64,000 bases of DNA from Heyndrickxia acidicola (GTDB taxonomy: Bacteria > Bacillota > Bacilli > Bacillales > Bacillaceae_C), in the NCBI RefSeq assembly GCF_001636425.1, contig NZ_KV440953.1, forward strand, positions 942,847-1,006,846, read 5' to 3'. The position numbers were made by a program, and so were the translations under genes. This document shows, in pieces, positions 49,503 through 58,774 of this stretch; the stretch's first letter is position 1, and the number at the start of each line of letters is the position of its first letter. The notes under the pieces are model-generated. The model was not told the DNA's origin. It ran no database searches and was given only the letters and a program-made list of their open reading frames with translations.

Positions 49503-51173
49503 TTATTGTTCAGATGGCAGCATCGGAATCAGCATTCCATTATTTTTGGCAGTTTGAACGGCTATGTCATAGCCAGCATCCACATGGCGTACCACTCCCA
49601 TGCCCGGGTCTGTTGTGAGCACTCGTTCAATTCTTGCCTCTGCTTCTTTCGTTCCGTCTGCTACGATGACCATTCCGGCATGAAGGGAATAGCCCATTCC
49701 TACGCCGCCACCATGATGGACAGAAACCCAGCTGGCACCTCCAACCGCATTGATTAGGGCATTCAAGATTGGCCAATCTGCTACAGCATCGCTTCCATCT
49801 TTCATTGCTTCGGTTTCTCTATTAGGCGAGGCGACAGAACCGGAATCCAGATGATCTCTTCCAATGACTATAGGAGCTTTTAATTCACCGCTTGCCACCA
49901 TGTCATTAATGATTTTTCCAAATCTAGCACGCTCACCATACCCTAGCCAGCAAATTCTTGCAGGAAGACCCTGGAAGTGAATTTTTTCTCTTGCCATCTT
50001 GATCCATTCGCAAAGATGCTGATTGTAGCTGAATTCTCTTAGAATTACTTCGTCTGTTTTATAGATATCCTCTGGATCCCCGGACAGAGCTACCCATCGG
50101 AAAGGACCTTTTCCTTCGCAAAATTGCGGGCGGATGTAGGCAGGGACGAAGCCAGGGAAATTAAAGGCGCCTGCAACACCTTCATCACTTGCTACCTGTC
50201 GGATATTATTGCCGTAGTCAAAAGTTACAGCTCCTTTTTCCTGCATTTCAAGCATGGATTTTACATGATTCGCCATACTCGCTTTTGACAACTTAATGTA
50301 TTGTTTCGGATTTTCTTTACGCAAAACAGACGCTTCTTCAAGGGAAAAACCGACAGGGATATAGCCATTAAGAGGGTCGTGGGCAGATGTTTGATCTGTT
50401 AAGACATCTGGAATAAAACCGCGCTCCAGCATTTGCGGCAGAAGCTCTGCTGCATTTCCTAATAGTCCAATCGATAAGGCCTTGCCCTCAAATTTCGCTT
50501 CTAATGCCATACGGATGGCATCATCCAGTGACGCTACCTTGACATCCAAGTAACCGGTTTCAATTCTTCGGTCAATTCGTGTTTCATCCACTTCTATTGC
50601 AATACACACTCCTTTTGCCATTGTAACAGCAAGCGGCTGTGCACCACCCATGCCCCCAAGTCCAGCAGTAACCGTAATCGTTTGTTTTAATGACCCGCCA
50701 AAGTGTTGTTTGGCAAGCTCAGCAAAGGTTTCGTATGTTCCTTGTACAATTCCCTGGCTGCCAATATAAATCCAGCTTCCTGCTGTCATTTGCCCATACA
50801 TCATCAATCCCTTTTGATCCAGCTCATGAAAGGTTTCCCAATTCGCCCACGCAGGAACAAGGTTTGAATTTGCAATCAGGACTTTTGGGGCATCCTTATG
50901 TGTTTTAAACACTGCCACTGGCTTTCCTGATTGAATAAGCAGCGTTTCATCCGTTTCGAGTTCATGGAGTGTTTTCACAATAGCATCATAACAGTCCCAG
51001 TTGCGGGCAGCTTTTCCAATGCCTCCGTATACAACTAAATCTTCCGGCCTTTCAGCCACTTCCGGATCTAGATTGTTCATGAGCATACGCAGTGCTGCTT
51101 CCTGGACCCAACCCTTTGCATGCAATTCAGTACCAGTATATTGTTGAATAACTCTTTTTTGATTTGTTTTCAT
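49503..51173 (-). CDS. hutU: urocanate hydratase
   Basis: NAD-dependent conversion of urocanate to imidazolonepropionate. 556 aa from ATG 51173 (GGAGGAG upstream). NAD-binding [15 protein letters not shown] near residue 175 and the active-site loop [13 protein letters not shown] near 410. First gene of hutU-hutI-hutG. The expected upstream partners hutP and hutH are missing: the preceding gene is an unrelated GNAT protein. Confidence 0.97.
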   Translation of the reverse strand: MKTNQKRVIQQYTGTELHAKGWVQEAALRMLMNNLDPEVAERPEDLVVYGGIGKAARNWDCYDAIVKTLHELETDETLLIQSGKPVAVFKTHKDAPKVLIANSNLVPAWANWETFHELDQKGLMMYGQMTAGSWIYIGSQGIVQGTYETFAELAKQHFGGSLKQTITVTAGLGGMGGAQPLAVTMAKGVCIAIEVDETRIDRRIETGYLDVKVASLDDAIRMALEAKFEGKALSIGLLGNAAELLPQMLERGFIPDVLTDQTSAHDPLNGYIPVGFSLEEASVLRKENPKQYIKLSKASMANHVKSMLEMQEKGAVTFDYGNNIRQVASDEGVAGAFNFPGFVPAYIRPQFCEGKGPFRWVALSGDPEDIYKTDEVILREFSYNQHLCEWIKMAREKIHFQGLPARICWLGYGERARFGKIINDMVASGELKAPIVIGRDHLDSGSVASPNRETEAMKDGSDAVADWPILNALINAVGGASWVSVHHGGGVGMGYSLHAGMVIVADGTKEAEARIERVLTTDPGMGVVRHVDAGYDIAVQTAKNNGMLIPMLPSEQ

Positions 51174-51229
51174 ATAGGACTCCTCCAATGCAATCTTTCT
51201 ACATCCTCATTATAAAAGGTGAATACCTA

Positions 51230-51362
51230 TAATATTTTCATAATATTTTTGGCTGTTTTATAATATTTTTATATTTTCAGATAACAAAAAAGTGTTTCAT
51301 CTGAGGGATTTATATTTATTTTATTATTTTATATTTATTTTAGATTTATTTTAGATTTATTC
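51230..51362. repeat. AT-rich direct repeats upstream of hutU
   Basis: Three copies of ATAATATTTT (51230-51276) followed by tandem TTATTTTAGA units (51335-51360). They lie in the expected promoter region of hutU and may be regulatory or simple-sequence DNA. Confidence 0.45.
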
Positions 51363-51364
51363 AA

Positions 51365-51396
51365 AAAGAAAGGAGCGATTAAAAAGCCGCTCCTAA
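51365..51396 (-). terminator. terminator of the GNAT gene
   Basis: AGGAGCG / CGCTCCT stem followed by TTCTTTTT on the minus strand. Confidence 0.75.
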
Positions 51397-51438
51397 TAAC
51401 TTAATAAAATGCGAAAATAATGTTATATCAAAATAAAA

Positions 51439-51981
51439 CTACCTATTAATTGTTTTCACCATATGATGAAATGGTTTTTCAATGATAAAAGTAGTTTTTT
51501 CTGTTTTAAAACCCATTCTTTCGTATAATCGTTTAGCGCCTTTATTTTCATACTCTACATTTAAAGCGAGCTTTGAGTAGTCTTTTTCAATTGCAATTGC
51601 TTCCATTGCCTCGATAAGTTCTGTCCCAAACCCTTGATTTTGAAATTCTGCAGAGACAGATAGAGTATCTAAATAAAATTCGTCAGCATCTGCTTCCTGA
51701 TCAAGTTTATATCCAATTCTTTTAATGATCGGCCTGTCCAGTTTGTCAGCATCTTTTCCATGGTAAAGAATCGCAATTCCAGCTATTTCATCATTTGCTA
51801 CTTTTACTAAGGCATTTCTGTAGCTTAATCGATTTTCATCTTCTTTTATATATTCTTCTAACGTTTTTAGGACATCTTTAGGATCACGGGAGTGGGTCAT
51901 TTTCTCAGCAATGGGCCCTAAACAGTCATACAAAAGAAGAGCTGCTGCTCTTGCGTCCTTCTTGCCTGCTCTTCTAATCAC
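51439..51981 (-). CDS. GNAT-family N-acetyltransferase
   Basis: 180 aa. Acetyl-CoA binding motif A: LSVSAEFQNQGFGTELIEAM (Q/RxxGxG/A), then ALNVEYENKGAKRLYERMGF. Substrate unknown. GTG start at 51981 with GGAGGT upstream. Monocistronic. Confidence 0.9.
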   Translation of the reverse strand: MIRRAGKKDARAAALLLYDCLGPIAEKMTHSRDPKDVLKTLEEYIKEDENRLSYRNALVKVANDEIAGIAILYHGKDADKLDRPIIKRIGYKLDQEADADEFYLDTLSVSAEFQNQGFGTELIEAMEAIAIEKDYSKLALNVEYENKGAKRLYERMGFKTEKTTFIIEKPFHHMVKTINR

Positions 51982-52172
51982 GTTTCTACCTCCATTTCAC
52001 ATCTTAATTATAAGCTTTTATAATGATTCCGTTAAATTCCGAATGTAGATAACCCATAGCTTTACTTGAAAAAATGATAAGGTGTTTTTCTCTCTACTCG
52101 GAATGTCTGTTGGCAATTAGCGGTGTTATTGTTTATACTGTTCAAAGAATACATGTTCCGGAGGGGTATTAG

Positions 52173-53366
52173 TTGATAGAAATACAGAAATGGGAAACAC
52201 CAAGTGTGCTGGCTTCTATTTTAAATAAAGCCGGCATCCCTTACCAATTTACAGGTCCTGCTGCACTTGTTATACAGGGTGTAAAATTAATGAATTTAAA
52301 CGAGTGGACCCTTGAAATACAATGGGATTTGCTTGAAACAGCCTATACCCTATTAAGTGATTACAAGCCGTCCGTTAACAATAAGGATGAAAAAAAAGCC
52401 TCATTCTCCTTCGAATTAAATAGTGAAAAAGTGAGCATTGAGTGTATATTTAATACTACCATTCGCACAAATCCATACCGTATTATGGCTGCATATCAGG
52501 AGACTGATATTTGGTGTCTTTCGTTATATTATTACTTGTTTGATATCCTGACAGAGGAAGAGATGAAAGACAAGATTCATTCCTATCTGCTTGATCAGCA
52601 AAATGGAGTAACTGAAGTCAATAATCGAGCCTGGAACCAGCATAATTATCTTGCATTAATTAATCGCTTTGGGGAGCCTGCAGATGCTGCCAGAAAGATT
52701 AAACAGAACCCCGAATGGCGCCTTCACCCATTTTATAAGTATATGGGAAAAGTTGAAGGAAAAAAAATTCTGCATCTAATGGGATCAAATGGAGTAAAGG
52801 GCACGGCTCTAGCCTGTTTAGGAGCGGAAGTAACCATCGTAGATTTTTCCAGGGAAAATGAAAAATTTGCAAATGAGCTTGCAGCTAGTGCTGGGATTGA
52901 ACTAAAATATATCGTTTCTGATGTACTAAATTTGCCAGACTCTATTAAAACAAACGAGTATGATATCGTGATAATGGAATTGGGTGTTCTGCATTATTTT
53001 ATCGATTTACAGCCATTATGCAAGGTTATCAAAACCCATTTAAAGCCCGCAGGACAATTTCTCCTGCATGAGTTCCATCCTGTATCGACTAAGCTGATCA
53101 CATCTTCAGGCAAGAAGCATAAAGTAACGGGAAATTATTTTGATCCCGCACTTGAAAGCCATGAAGTTGCTTTTTCAAAGCATATGGAAGAAAGCATTCA
53201 GCCTGAATTAAAAAAGGTTTGGCAAAGAAAATGGACCTTAGGAGAAATTATAACTTCTGTAGGACAGTCTGGCCTGAGAATCACTCAATTAGAAGAAGAA
53301 CCTAATCATAAAGTCCATGATATCGGCCTCCCAAAAACCTATACACTGTTAGCTGTAAAAGACTGA
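52173..53366 (+). CDS. two-domain SAM methyltransferase with N-terminal nucleotidyltransferase-like fold
   Basis: 397 aa from TTG 52173 (GGAGGGG 6 bases upstream). Residues about 10-130 (GIPYQFTGPAALVIQGVKLM, then LNSEKVSIECIFN) resemble a minimal nucleotidyltransferase fold, but the catalytic DxD positions read LEIQW, so activity is unlikely. From about 190 a class I methyltransferase follows: motif I KILHLMGSNGVKGTAL, acidic strand VTIVDFS, VIMELGVLHYF and a C-terminal HDIGLPKTYTLLAVKD. The methyl acceptor is unknown. It stands alone between an unrelated GNAT gene and repeats. The methyltransferase call is firm; the N-terminal fold is a visual judgement. Confidence 0.75.
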   Translation: MIEIQKWETPSVLASILNKAGIPYQFTGPAALVIQGVKLMNLNEWTLEIQWDLLETAYTLLSDYKPSVNNKDEKKASFSFELNSEKVSIECIFNTTIRTNPYRIMAAYQETDIWCLSLYYYLFDILTEEEMKDKIHSYLLDQQNGVTEVNNRAWNQHNYLALINRFGEPADAARKIKQNPEWRLHPFYKYMGKVEGKKILHLMGSNGVKGTALACLGAEVTIVDFSRENEKFANELAASAGIELKYIVSDVLNLPDSIKTNEYDIVIMELGVLHYFIDLQPLCKVIKTHLKPAGQFLLHEFHPVSTKLITSSGKKHKVTGNYFDPALESHEVAFSKHMEESIQPELKKVWQRKWTLGEIITSVGQSGLRITQLEEEPNHKVHDIGLPKTYTLLAVKD

Positions 53367-53500
53367 TTAAGAATGGCCCTGGAGCTGGCCAGAGATTACA
53401 CTGGTTTAATAAGCTATTTAATGGAGAAATTTATACATTTCATTAAGGCTTGTTGAAAATTCAGGTTAATTTTACACTATGATAAATGTAATGAACTCAA

Positions 53501-53660
53501 CCCAGCAGGATGACCAGGACGATGCCTAAGTCTTTGTGTAAGCCTAATTTAGAAACTGAATCTTTTTTTAATTAAAGCATAAGGCACGAGACTCCTGCGG
53601 GAAAAGAAGGCTTAGGGAGAGCCTGCAGCGGAAATCACCCAGCAGGATGAAAAAGCCTTT
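53501..53660. repeat. family C dispersed repeat, copy 2, with flanking 13-bp direct repeats
   Basis: GGCACGAGACTCCTGCGGGA (53583-53602) and GCAGCGGAAATCA match the family. CCCAGCAGGATGA occurs at 53501 and again at 53638. Nothing else is visible in 53367-53785. Confidence 0.65.
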
Positions 53661-53662
53661 TC

Positions 53663-53700
53663 TAAAAAGCCGCATTCAATGAGTTGAATGCGGCTTTTTA
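53663..53700. terminator. strong bidirectional terminator
   Basis: Perfect 17-bp stem (53663-53679 pairing with 53684-53700; core GCCGCATTCAA) with a 4-base loop and A/T tails; serves the convergent methyltransferase and MBL-fold genes. Confidence 0.92.
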
Positions 53701-53785
53701 GGGTGAATGGCTTATACCCAGTTTCCAAGTCATTCTACATCATATAAACACTTCACTGAAATTCTCTTACCAATATTTTTTTGAA

Positions 53786-54454
53786 CTAAGAGCGGTTTTT
53801 TTCTAAATACTCATCCAATTGTGCTTCAGGATTCAATACCGCGCTGCTATGGCATATTTCTAAACGTTTAGGCTTTAAGACTCTTAGAACTTCACTGCTT
53901 TTTAGCGCTTCCCTCATATCAGCTGTAAACATCGGTATAGGCTTTCTTAATTTCCCTTTTTTTGATGTAAAAAGATCACCTGCAAGCAATACCTCATCCT
54001 CTTCATGATAATATGCCACATGGCCTGGTGAATGGCCTGGTGTAAAGTAAGGAGTCAAACTGCCTATAGGCTGAAGACGCCCTTCATTATCCGCTGAAAG
54101 AGGCTGAGTGATAGAAGGCGCAAGGAGTTCCACTGCTTTTTTTCGGCCAGGATAGGGAAGATTCCCTTCAATATAGGGAATTTCAATGGAGTGTGCATAT
54201 ACCGGTACGTTTATTTTACTTAAAATGGTCTTTACAGCACCTACATGATCACCATGACCATGAGTTAATATTATCCGCTGAAGAGGACCAGCCTGGATGT
54301 CATTAATGGACTTTAATATTCCTTTTGCCATAGAAGAAACTCCGGCATCAATAAGCGTCAGTCCATTATCATCTGCTACAAGCCATACTTGAATTGTAAA
54401 ACCCATCCAAGACTTTAAGGTCCAAATATGCTTCGAAATTTGTTCAATTTTCAT
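53786..54454 (-). CDS. MBL-fold metallo-hydrolase
   Basis: 222 aa metallo-beta-lactamase fold. Zinc motif THGHGDHVGAV (HxHxDH, near residue 64), FTPGHSPGHVAYY and AGDLFTS complete the binuclear site; ICHSSAV near the end. Glyoxalase-II-like hydrolases and lactonases share this layout; substrate unknown. Its start overlaps the 3' end of the TetR remnant, so the two once formed an operon. Confidence 0.92.
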   Translation of the reverse strand: MKIEQISKHIWTLKSWMGFTIQVWLVADDNGLTLIDAGVSSMAKGILKSINDIQAGPLQRIILTHGHGDHVGAVKTILSKINVPVYAHSIEIPYIEGNLPYPGRKKAVELLAPSITQPLSADNEGRLQPIGSLTPYFTPGHSPGHVAYYHEEDEVLLAGDLFTSKKGKLRKPIPMFTADMREALKSSEVLRVLKPKRLEICHSSAVLNPEAQLDEYLEKNRS

Positions 54455-54864
54455 TCTTTTCTTCTCCCTGATTCATATTCACTTTAAAACCTCTTATTAA
54501 AATTTCAATTGCCTCATCAAATGCAGGCTGCAGCCGATTCATTAGTTCCTCAGGTGATTCATCAGAATTGGAATAGGTTGCTGTAATCCCATACAAGGTA
54601 TAGAAAAAAATTCGTGAAAACGTTAATATGACCTCTTCATTTTTGCTTGTTCAAAGCTTTCTTGAATGGTAAGCCTAAAAACAACACGAAAGAGTTCATT
54701 TCGTGTTGTTTTTAACTCAGAATTAGGATTTGGTTCATCGACTCTTTTGCCCTTCTCATAATACTGTGAAACTGCAGCGGTAGATTGGACAGTCCTGGCA
54801 TAGACTCGCTGCTAAAACCTATAACTATATCCTTTTCCCATTTATCGTATATATTGTTTAATTT
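54444..54864 (-). pseudogene. broken TetR-family regulator
   Basis: Minus strand encodes EEKLNNIYDKWEKDIVIGFS, a frameshift near 54805, then VYARTVQSTAAVSQYYEKGK and a TetR ligand-domain tail (ILTFSRIFFYTLYGITATYS, LQPAFDEAIEILIRGFKVN) ending at 54444. The N-terminal DNA-binding helix-turn-helix is absent: only about 15 bases separate the remnant from the next gene's 3' end. It probably regulated the MBL gene. Confidence 0.75.
54677..54713. repeat. perfect 15-bp inverted repeat inside the TetR remnant
   Basis: AAAAACAACACGAAA / TTTCGTGTTGTTTTT with a 7-base loop; has the form of a bidirectional terminator although it lies in former coding sequence. Confidence 0.7.
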
Positions 54865-54877
54865 TTCTTCAAACTAA

Positions 54878-56362
54878 TCATTTAGTTTTTAAGCCTGATG
54901 AACGATATTGCGTAGGGGTCTGTCCCGTCCACTTATAAAAAATCTTCGAAAAATATTGCTGATTTTGAAAACCTGTAATGGCAGCAATTTCTTTTATTGA
55001 CATGTCTGATTCGAATAAATGCTTTTTGGCATGCTCGACCCTTACAGAGTTAAGTGTATCCCGAAAGGTTGTGTTTCTTTTTTCAGTAAAGAGATGACTA
55101 ATATAAGAAGCATTCCTTTTCACATAGTCAGAAACAGCCTGAAGATCAAGCTGTTTGTTCCAGTAGTTCAAATCAATAAAATGGAGGCATCGTTCAATGA
55201 TGTCCAAATGCTGCAATTGATTGGTTTCAGTATGGACAGCATCAATGATATTTGTGATAAAAATAAACAGCCTTTGAACAATGCGATATATAACAGTTTC
55301 TTTTAAAATAGCATCAAATATCCTTAGATATTCCTTCTCATGTTGGTTCTCCTGAAGCTTAAAGGTTTTCATGTAACGGCGTATTTGAGCAAGGATGGAA
55401 GTCAGTCTTATTCTTAATAATTCAGGATCAGGATACGGACTCGAAAAACGCAAAAATTCTTTAAATAAGAAGGCCTGTATCTCCTCTTTGTTCCCATCAT
55501 TTAGTGACTGTATCCAAAATTTCTGTTCCGAAGGGGTTAAAAAGGGATCAATAAACTCCCAATCAATGGGCTCACTAATTGTATGTACCTGGCTGTAACC
55601 AGTAAAAAAGGTGAGTTTGGCTGTCTTATTCGTGTCTAAATATCGTTGATGAACGGATTTACCAGATTGAATATCCACGTTAATAAAAACAGATAAATTT
55701 TCAGAAGAATGATTTCCCCAATCAAGCAAAAAACGTTTAAATATGTCCGGCCATTGCGCTTCCTCTTTCCATTCAAACAGGCATATAAGTTTGCTGCTGA
55801 GAGGATATAGCTTTGGCCTAACAGGAAAAGGATATTCTTGTGTTACCTGAAACAATGTTGATATCTCCGATGCATTTTCAGGCTGGATGATGGCTAAAAC
55901 ACATTGCGCTGGATCTTTGTATGATGGCAAAAATAGGCTATTGTATTCAATCATTGGAGATTTTATTAAAGGATCCTGTTCTTTCGATCCTTTCTTCTCA
56001 CGTATTTCCTTTACAAGGGCCAGAACCTTCTGTACTAAATCCTGGGGAAGATACGGCTTAGCGAGAAGTCCTCTGCTTCCAATATCAATAGCTTTTTTTG
56101 CAGCCTCAAAGGTTGCCTCTGCTGTTAAGGAAAAAATAACTGGTTTAATGATCCGTATGGTGGAAAAAAGCTTTTCAGCTTCTTCTTCCTGCCCCATACT
56201 CATTTCTAAAATTAACAGGTTTGGAGATTTATTTTCGAGAGTAATAATGGCTTCACCTGCATGATGGGCAACCTCCACCTGTATATCTCTTATCGAGGAT
56301 TCTAATAACCATTGTATCCCCCTTGCTTCAAATTGATCCTGGCTGGCAATTAGTATCTTCAT
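54878..56362 (-). CDS. AraC-type regulator with a degenerate receiver domain
   Basis: 494 aa. Residues 1-120 are a response-regulator receiver fold, but the phospho-acceptor position is Glu53 (LLILEMSM) and the acidic pocket reads SQ (residues 7-8) instead of DD; the conserved Thr (SLTAEA) and Lys (AKPY) remain. A middle region (130-380) is unrecognised. The C-terminal AraC DNA-binding domain (about 390-490) has two helix-turn-helices: LQAVSDYVKRNASYISHLF and IKEIAAITGFQNQQYFSKIF. No histidine kinase is nearby. It probably acts without phosphorylation. A flavin reductase gene lies 56 bases upstream in the same direction. Confidence 0.88.
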   Translation of the reverse strand: MKILIASQDQFEARGIQWLLESSIRDIQVEVAHHAGEAIITLENKSPNLLILEMSMGQEEEAEKLFSTIRIIKPVIFSLTAEATFEAAKKAIDIGSRGLLAKPYLPQDLVQKVLALVKEIREKKGSKEQDPLIKSPMIEYNSLFLPSYKDPAQCVLAIIQPENASEISTLFQVTQEYPFPVRPKLYPLSSKLICLFEWKEEAQWPDIFKRFLLDWGNHSSENLSVFINVDIQSGKSVHQRYLDTNKTAKLTFFTGYSQVHTISEPIDWEFIDPFLTPSEQKFWIQSLNDGNKEEIQAFLFKEFLRFSSPYPDPELLRIRLTSILAQIRRYMKTFKLQENQHEKEYLRIFDAILKETVIYRIVQRLFIFITNIIDAVHTETNQLQHLDIIERCLHFIDLNYWNKQLDLQAVSDYVKRNASYISHLFTEKRNTTFRDTLNSVRVEHAKKHLFESDMSIKEIAAITGFQNQQYFSKIFYKWTGQTPTQYRSSGLKTK

Positions 56363-56418
56363 GAAGAAAAGAACCCCTTTTGAAGAACATTTTCATATAA
56401 AAAGCAACTTCCGATTTT

Positions 56419-56886
56419 TTACTCGATTTTCTCCAGATTTCGATATTTTCCGCCAAAATAAAGCAAAGGGTCACCATCTTTTTTTGTTAGACCCGTTACT
56501 TCTCCTATAAAAATTGTGTGGTCTCCGGCTTTTAAGCTATCTGTGACTTCACAGGAGATAGCCGCAAGTGCATCCTTTAGAACAGGCTGGCCATCTAAGC
56601 GGTCAAATTCGATAGAGGTTTCCTCAATCAGCTGTTTAGCAAAAATCATGGATAGCTTTTGCTGGTCATCCTTTAAGAAACTGACTGTAAATTTTCTTGT
56701 TTGAGGGAGAAGTGTATGCATTGACGCTTTTTCATCAATTGAGATCGCTACAAGCTTTGGTTCTAAGGAAACAGACATAAACGAGTTTACTGTCATGCCA
56801 TGAATGTTTCCCTCTGATTCTGTTGTAACAACCGTTATACCCGTTGCAAATTTCCCCATTGTATCCCGGAATACCCTATTTTCCAT
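56419..56886 (-). CDS. flavin reductase (HpaC/FMN-binding split-barrel type)
   Basis: 155 aa flavin_Reduct domain: MGKFATGITVVTTES, MTVNSFMSVSLEPKLVAISI, and the C-terminal GDHTIFIGEVTGL...LLYFGGKYRNL. Supplies reduced flavin to a partner monooxygenase; none is adjacent. GGAGGAAAT precedes the ATG. Confidence 0.93.
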   Translation of the reverse strand: MENRVFRDTMGKFATGITVVTTESEGNIHGMTVNSFMSVSLEPKLVAISIDEKASMHTLLPQTRKFTVSFLKDDQQKLSMIFAKQLIEETSIEFDRLDGQPVLKDALAAISCEVTDSLKAGDHTIFIGEVTGLTKKDGDPLLYFGGKYRNLEKIE

Positions 56887-57048
56887 TCTTATTTCCTCCT
56901 CTGGCTAATAAAAATTTTTACTTTCTATTTTACGTTGTCTCTAGAATAAATCTGCAGCGTTTATACAGCAGTGTTTCATATAAATAAATTTTCAAAGTCA
57001 TAATTTATTTATATGCTCTATTACAGCTCAATGACGATATTTTGAGCA

Positions 57049-57063
57049 AATGGCAATGCCATT
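57049..57063. promoter_or_regulatory. 7-1-7 inverted repeat AATGGCA-A-TGCCATT
   Basis: Perfect arms in the 56.9-57.6 kb gap. Operator-like in shape but not near a start codon (about 160 bases upstream of the flavin reductase start). Confidence 0.35.
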
Positions 57064-57269
57064 GATACACTTCAAAGGAGCCCCAAATGCTTAACAGGCC
57101 CATGAAGGCTCGTGATCCGCTCTGGAGTTAAGTCAACAGTGCTTAATTTATAAGTAAATTATATCACGCATATTGAGCCGATGTCTTTTTTATCTAGGCT
57201 CTTCCCCTAACCTTTGATACTATTTAAAATATTAGCTTTGTATAGGTTCGTAGTTGATTTTACACCCAT

Positions 57270-57440
57270 ATTGATTGAAGCTTGATGAGCGCAGGGCTCC
57301 ACAGCCGCCTCGGAAAGCGAGTGCCTTAAGCGGAAATCAGGATAATAGGAGCACACCTCATATCTCAATTACATTCTTAATCAGGAATGAATTATAAGGA
57401 GATAGAAACGAAAGGCACGAGTCCCTTGCAGGAACAGGTT
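57270..57440. repeat. family C dispersed repeat, copy 3
   Basis: Contains CGGAAAGCGAGTGCC (inverse orientation to copy 1), AGCGGAAATCA, and GGCACGAGTCCCTTGCAGGA (as copy 2). Confidence 0.65.
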
Positions 57441-57518
57441 GTTAGTGAGTATGCTGAATGCTTTCCTCCCTTTTTTTTTCTATATACGCGCTGCCTAAAA
57501 TCTGCTATAACATACATA

Positions 57519-57562
57519 TGAAATGGCCTTCAATGAGCTAAAAACACCAAGATCCCTTAATA
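57519..57562. repeat. family B dispersed repeat, degenerate right half
   Basis: GAAATGGCC...CAATGAGCTAAAAACA, matching the right part of copy 2 at 40693. Otherwise nothing is seen in 57064-57599. Confidence 0.5.
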
Positions 57563-57599
57563 AAAGTCTATGATAAAACATTGCAAAAGGAGGATACTT

Positions 57600-58574
57600 A
57601 TGATACCTAAACGCTTAAAACCGGGTGATGAAATTAGAGTAATTGCTCCATCTACGAGTATGGCTGTCATTAAAGGAAAACAGCTGGCAATAGCAACCGA
57701 AAGATTAGAAGCTCTAGGCTTTCATGTTACATTTGGCCAGCATGTTGATGAACATAATGATTTTTTTTCAACATCTATTGAGAATCGGCTTAACGATTTG
57801 CATGCCGCCTTTTTGGATCCAAATGTCAAAGCCATTCTTACTGCGATAGGCGGCTATAATTCCAATCAGCTATTAAGCTATTTAAATTATCAATTAATCA
57901 GCCAAAACCCGAAGATTCTTTGCGGCTATAGTGATATCACCGCTTTACAACTGGCCATTTATCGAAAAACAGGCTTAGTGACTTATTCAGGTCCTCATTT
58001 TTCAACATTTGGTATGAAAAAGCAATCTGATTACACCATCCAATCCTTTTTAGCGGCATTAACCAATGATGCGCCCTATGAACTGGAACCTTCAGAAACC
58101 TGGAGTGACGATAAGTGGTATTTGGACCAGGAGGCCAGAAGCTATCATAAGCAGGATGGATATCTGTTAATAAACGAAGGAAAAGCAAAGGGGACATTCA
58201 TTGGAGGTAATTTGTGCACACTTAATTTACTTCAGGGTACAGATTATTTTCCTTCCTTAAAAGATAGCATTCTTTTTATTGAAGATGACGAAGAATCTCA
58301 TCCTCTGACCTTTGACAGAGATCTGCAATCTGTACTTCAGCTCCCTGACGCCAAATACATAAAAGCAATCTTGATCGGCAGATTTCAAAAGGGGTCAAAT
58401 ATGACGGAAGAAGCCCTTATAAAAATGATTGAAACCAAAAAAGAGCTTTGCGGCATTCCGATTGTAGCTAACGTTAATTTTGGACACACCGATCCGACTG
58501 CAACCATTCCAATAGGGGCTAAAGGTTATGTAAACGCCACCCAGGAAATGATTGAAATCGTTGTAGAACCATGA
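57600..58574 (+). CDS. S66-family LD-carboxypeptidase (MccF-like)
   Basis: 324 aa from ATG 57600 (AAAGGAGG upstream; the earlier in-frame ATG 57570 precedes that site). Serine peptidase fold: N-terminal LKPGDEIRVIAPSTSM, nucleophile Ser in CGYSDITALQLA (about 115), Glu in LFIEDDEE and His in NFGHTDPT. Either trims the terminal D-Ala of muropeptides or, like MccF, cleaves microcin-C-type acyl-adenylates. Confidence 0.92.
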   Translation: MIPKRLKPGDEIRVIAPSTSMAVIKGKQLAIATERLEALGFHVTFGQHVDEHNDFFSTSIENRLNDLHAAFLDPNVKAILTAIGGYNSNQLLSYLNYQLISQNPKILCGYSDITALQLAIYRKTGLVTYSGPHFSTFGMKKQSDYTIQSFLAALTNDAPYELEPSETWSDDKWYLDQEARSYHKQDGYLLINEGKAKGTFIGGNLCTLNLLQGTDYFPSLKDSILFIEDDEESHPLTFDRDLQSVLQLPDAKYIKAILIGRFQKGSNMTEEALIKMIETKKELCGIPIVANVNFGHTDPTATIPIGAKGYVNATQEMIEIVVEP

Positions 58575-58597
58575 AAAAACTCATGGTTCTTTTTTGA
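58566..58597 (+). terminator. terminator overlapping the S66 peptidase stop
   Basis: GAACCATGA / TCATGGTTC stem with six Ts. Confidence 0.85.
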
Positions 58598-58624
58598 AGG
58601 AAAGTATAAATTTTTTTAAAATAA

Positions 58625-58740
58625 GGCTTTGTTAAATTTCTATGTTAATAACTGCTCGTTTTTCAGCTGAGCTGAAAGGCGTGTGAAACAGCTGCTTCAC
58701 ACGAATGCGCTACAAAACTACAGCGTCCTCTAACAAAGCC
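58625..58740. repeat. family B dispersed repeat, intact copy with perfect terminal inverted repeats
   Basis: 116 bp bounded by GGCTTTGTTA and TAACAAAGCC (perfect 10-bp TIRs). Contains the core TTAATAACTGCTCGTTTTTC and an internal CAGCTGAGCTG palindrome. MITE-like: no coding capacity. Confidence 0.85.
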
Positions 58741-58774
58741 AAAAATAAATTAATTAACCACTGTGGCCACTGTC

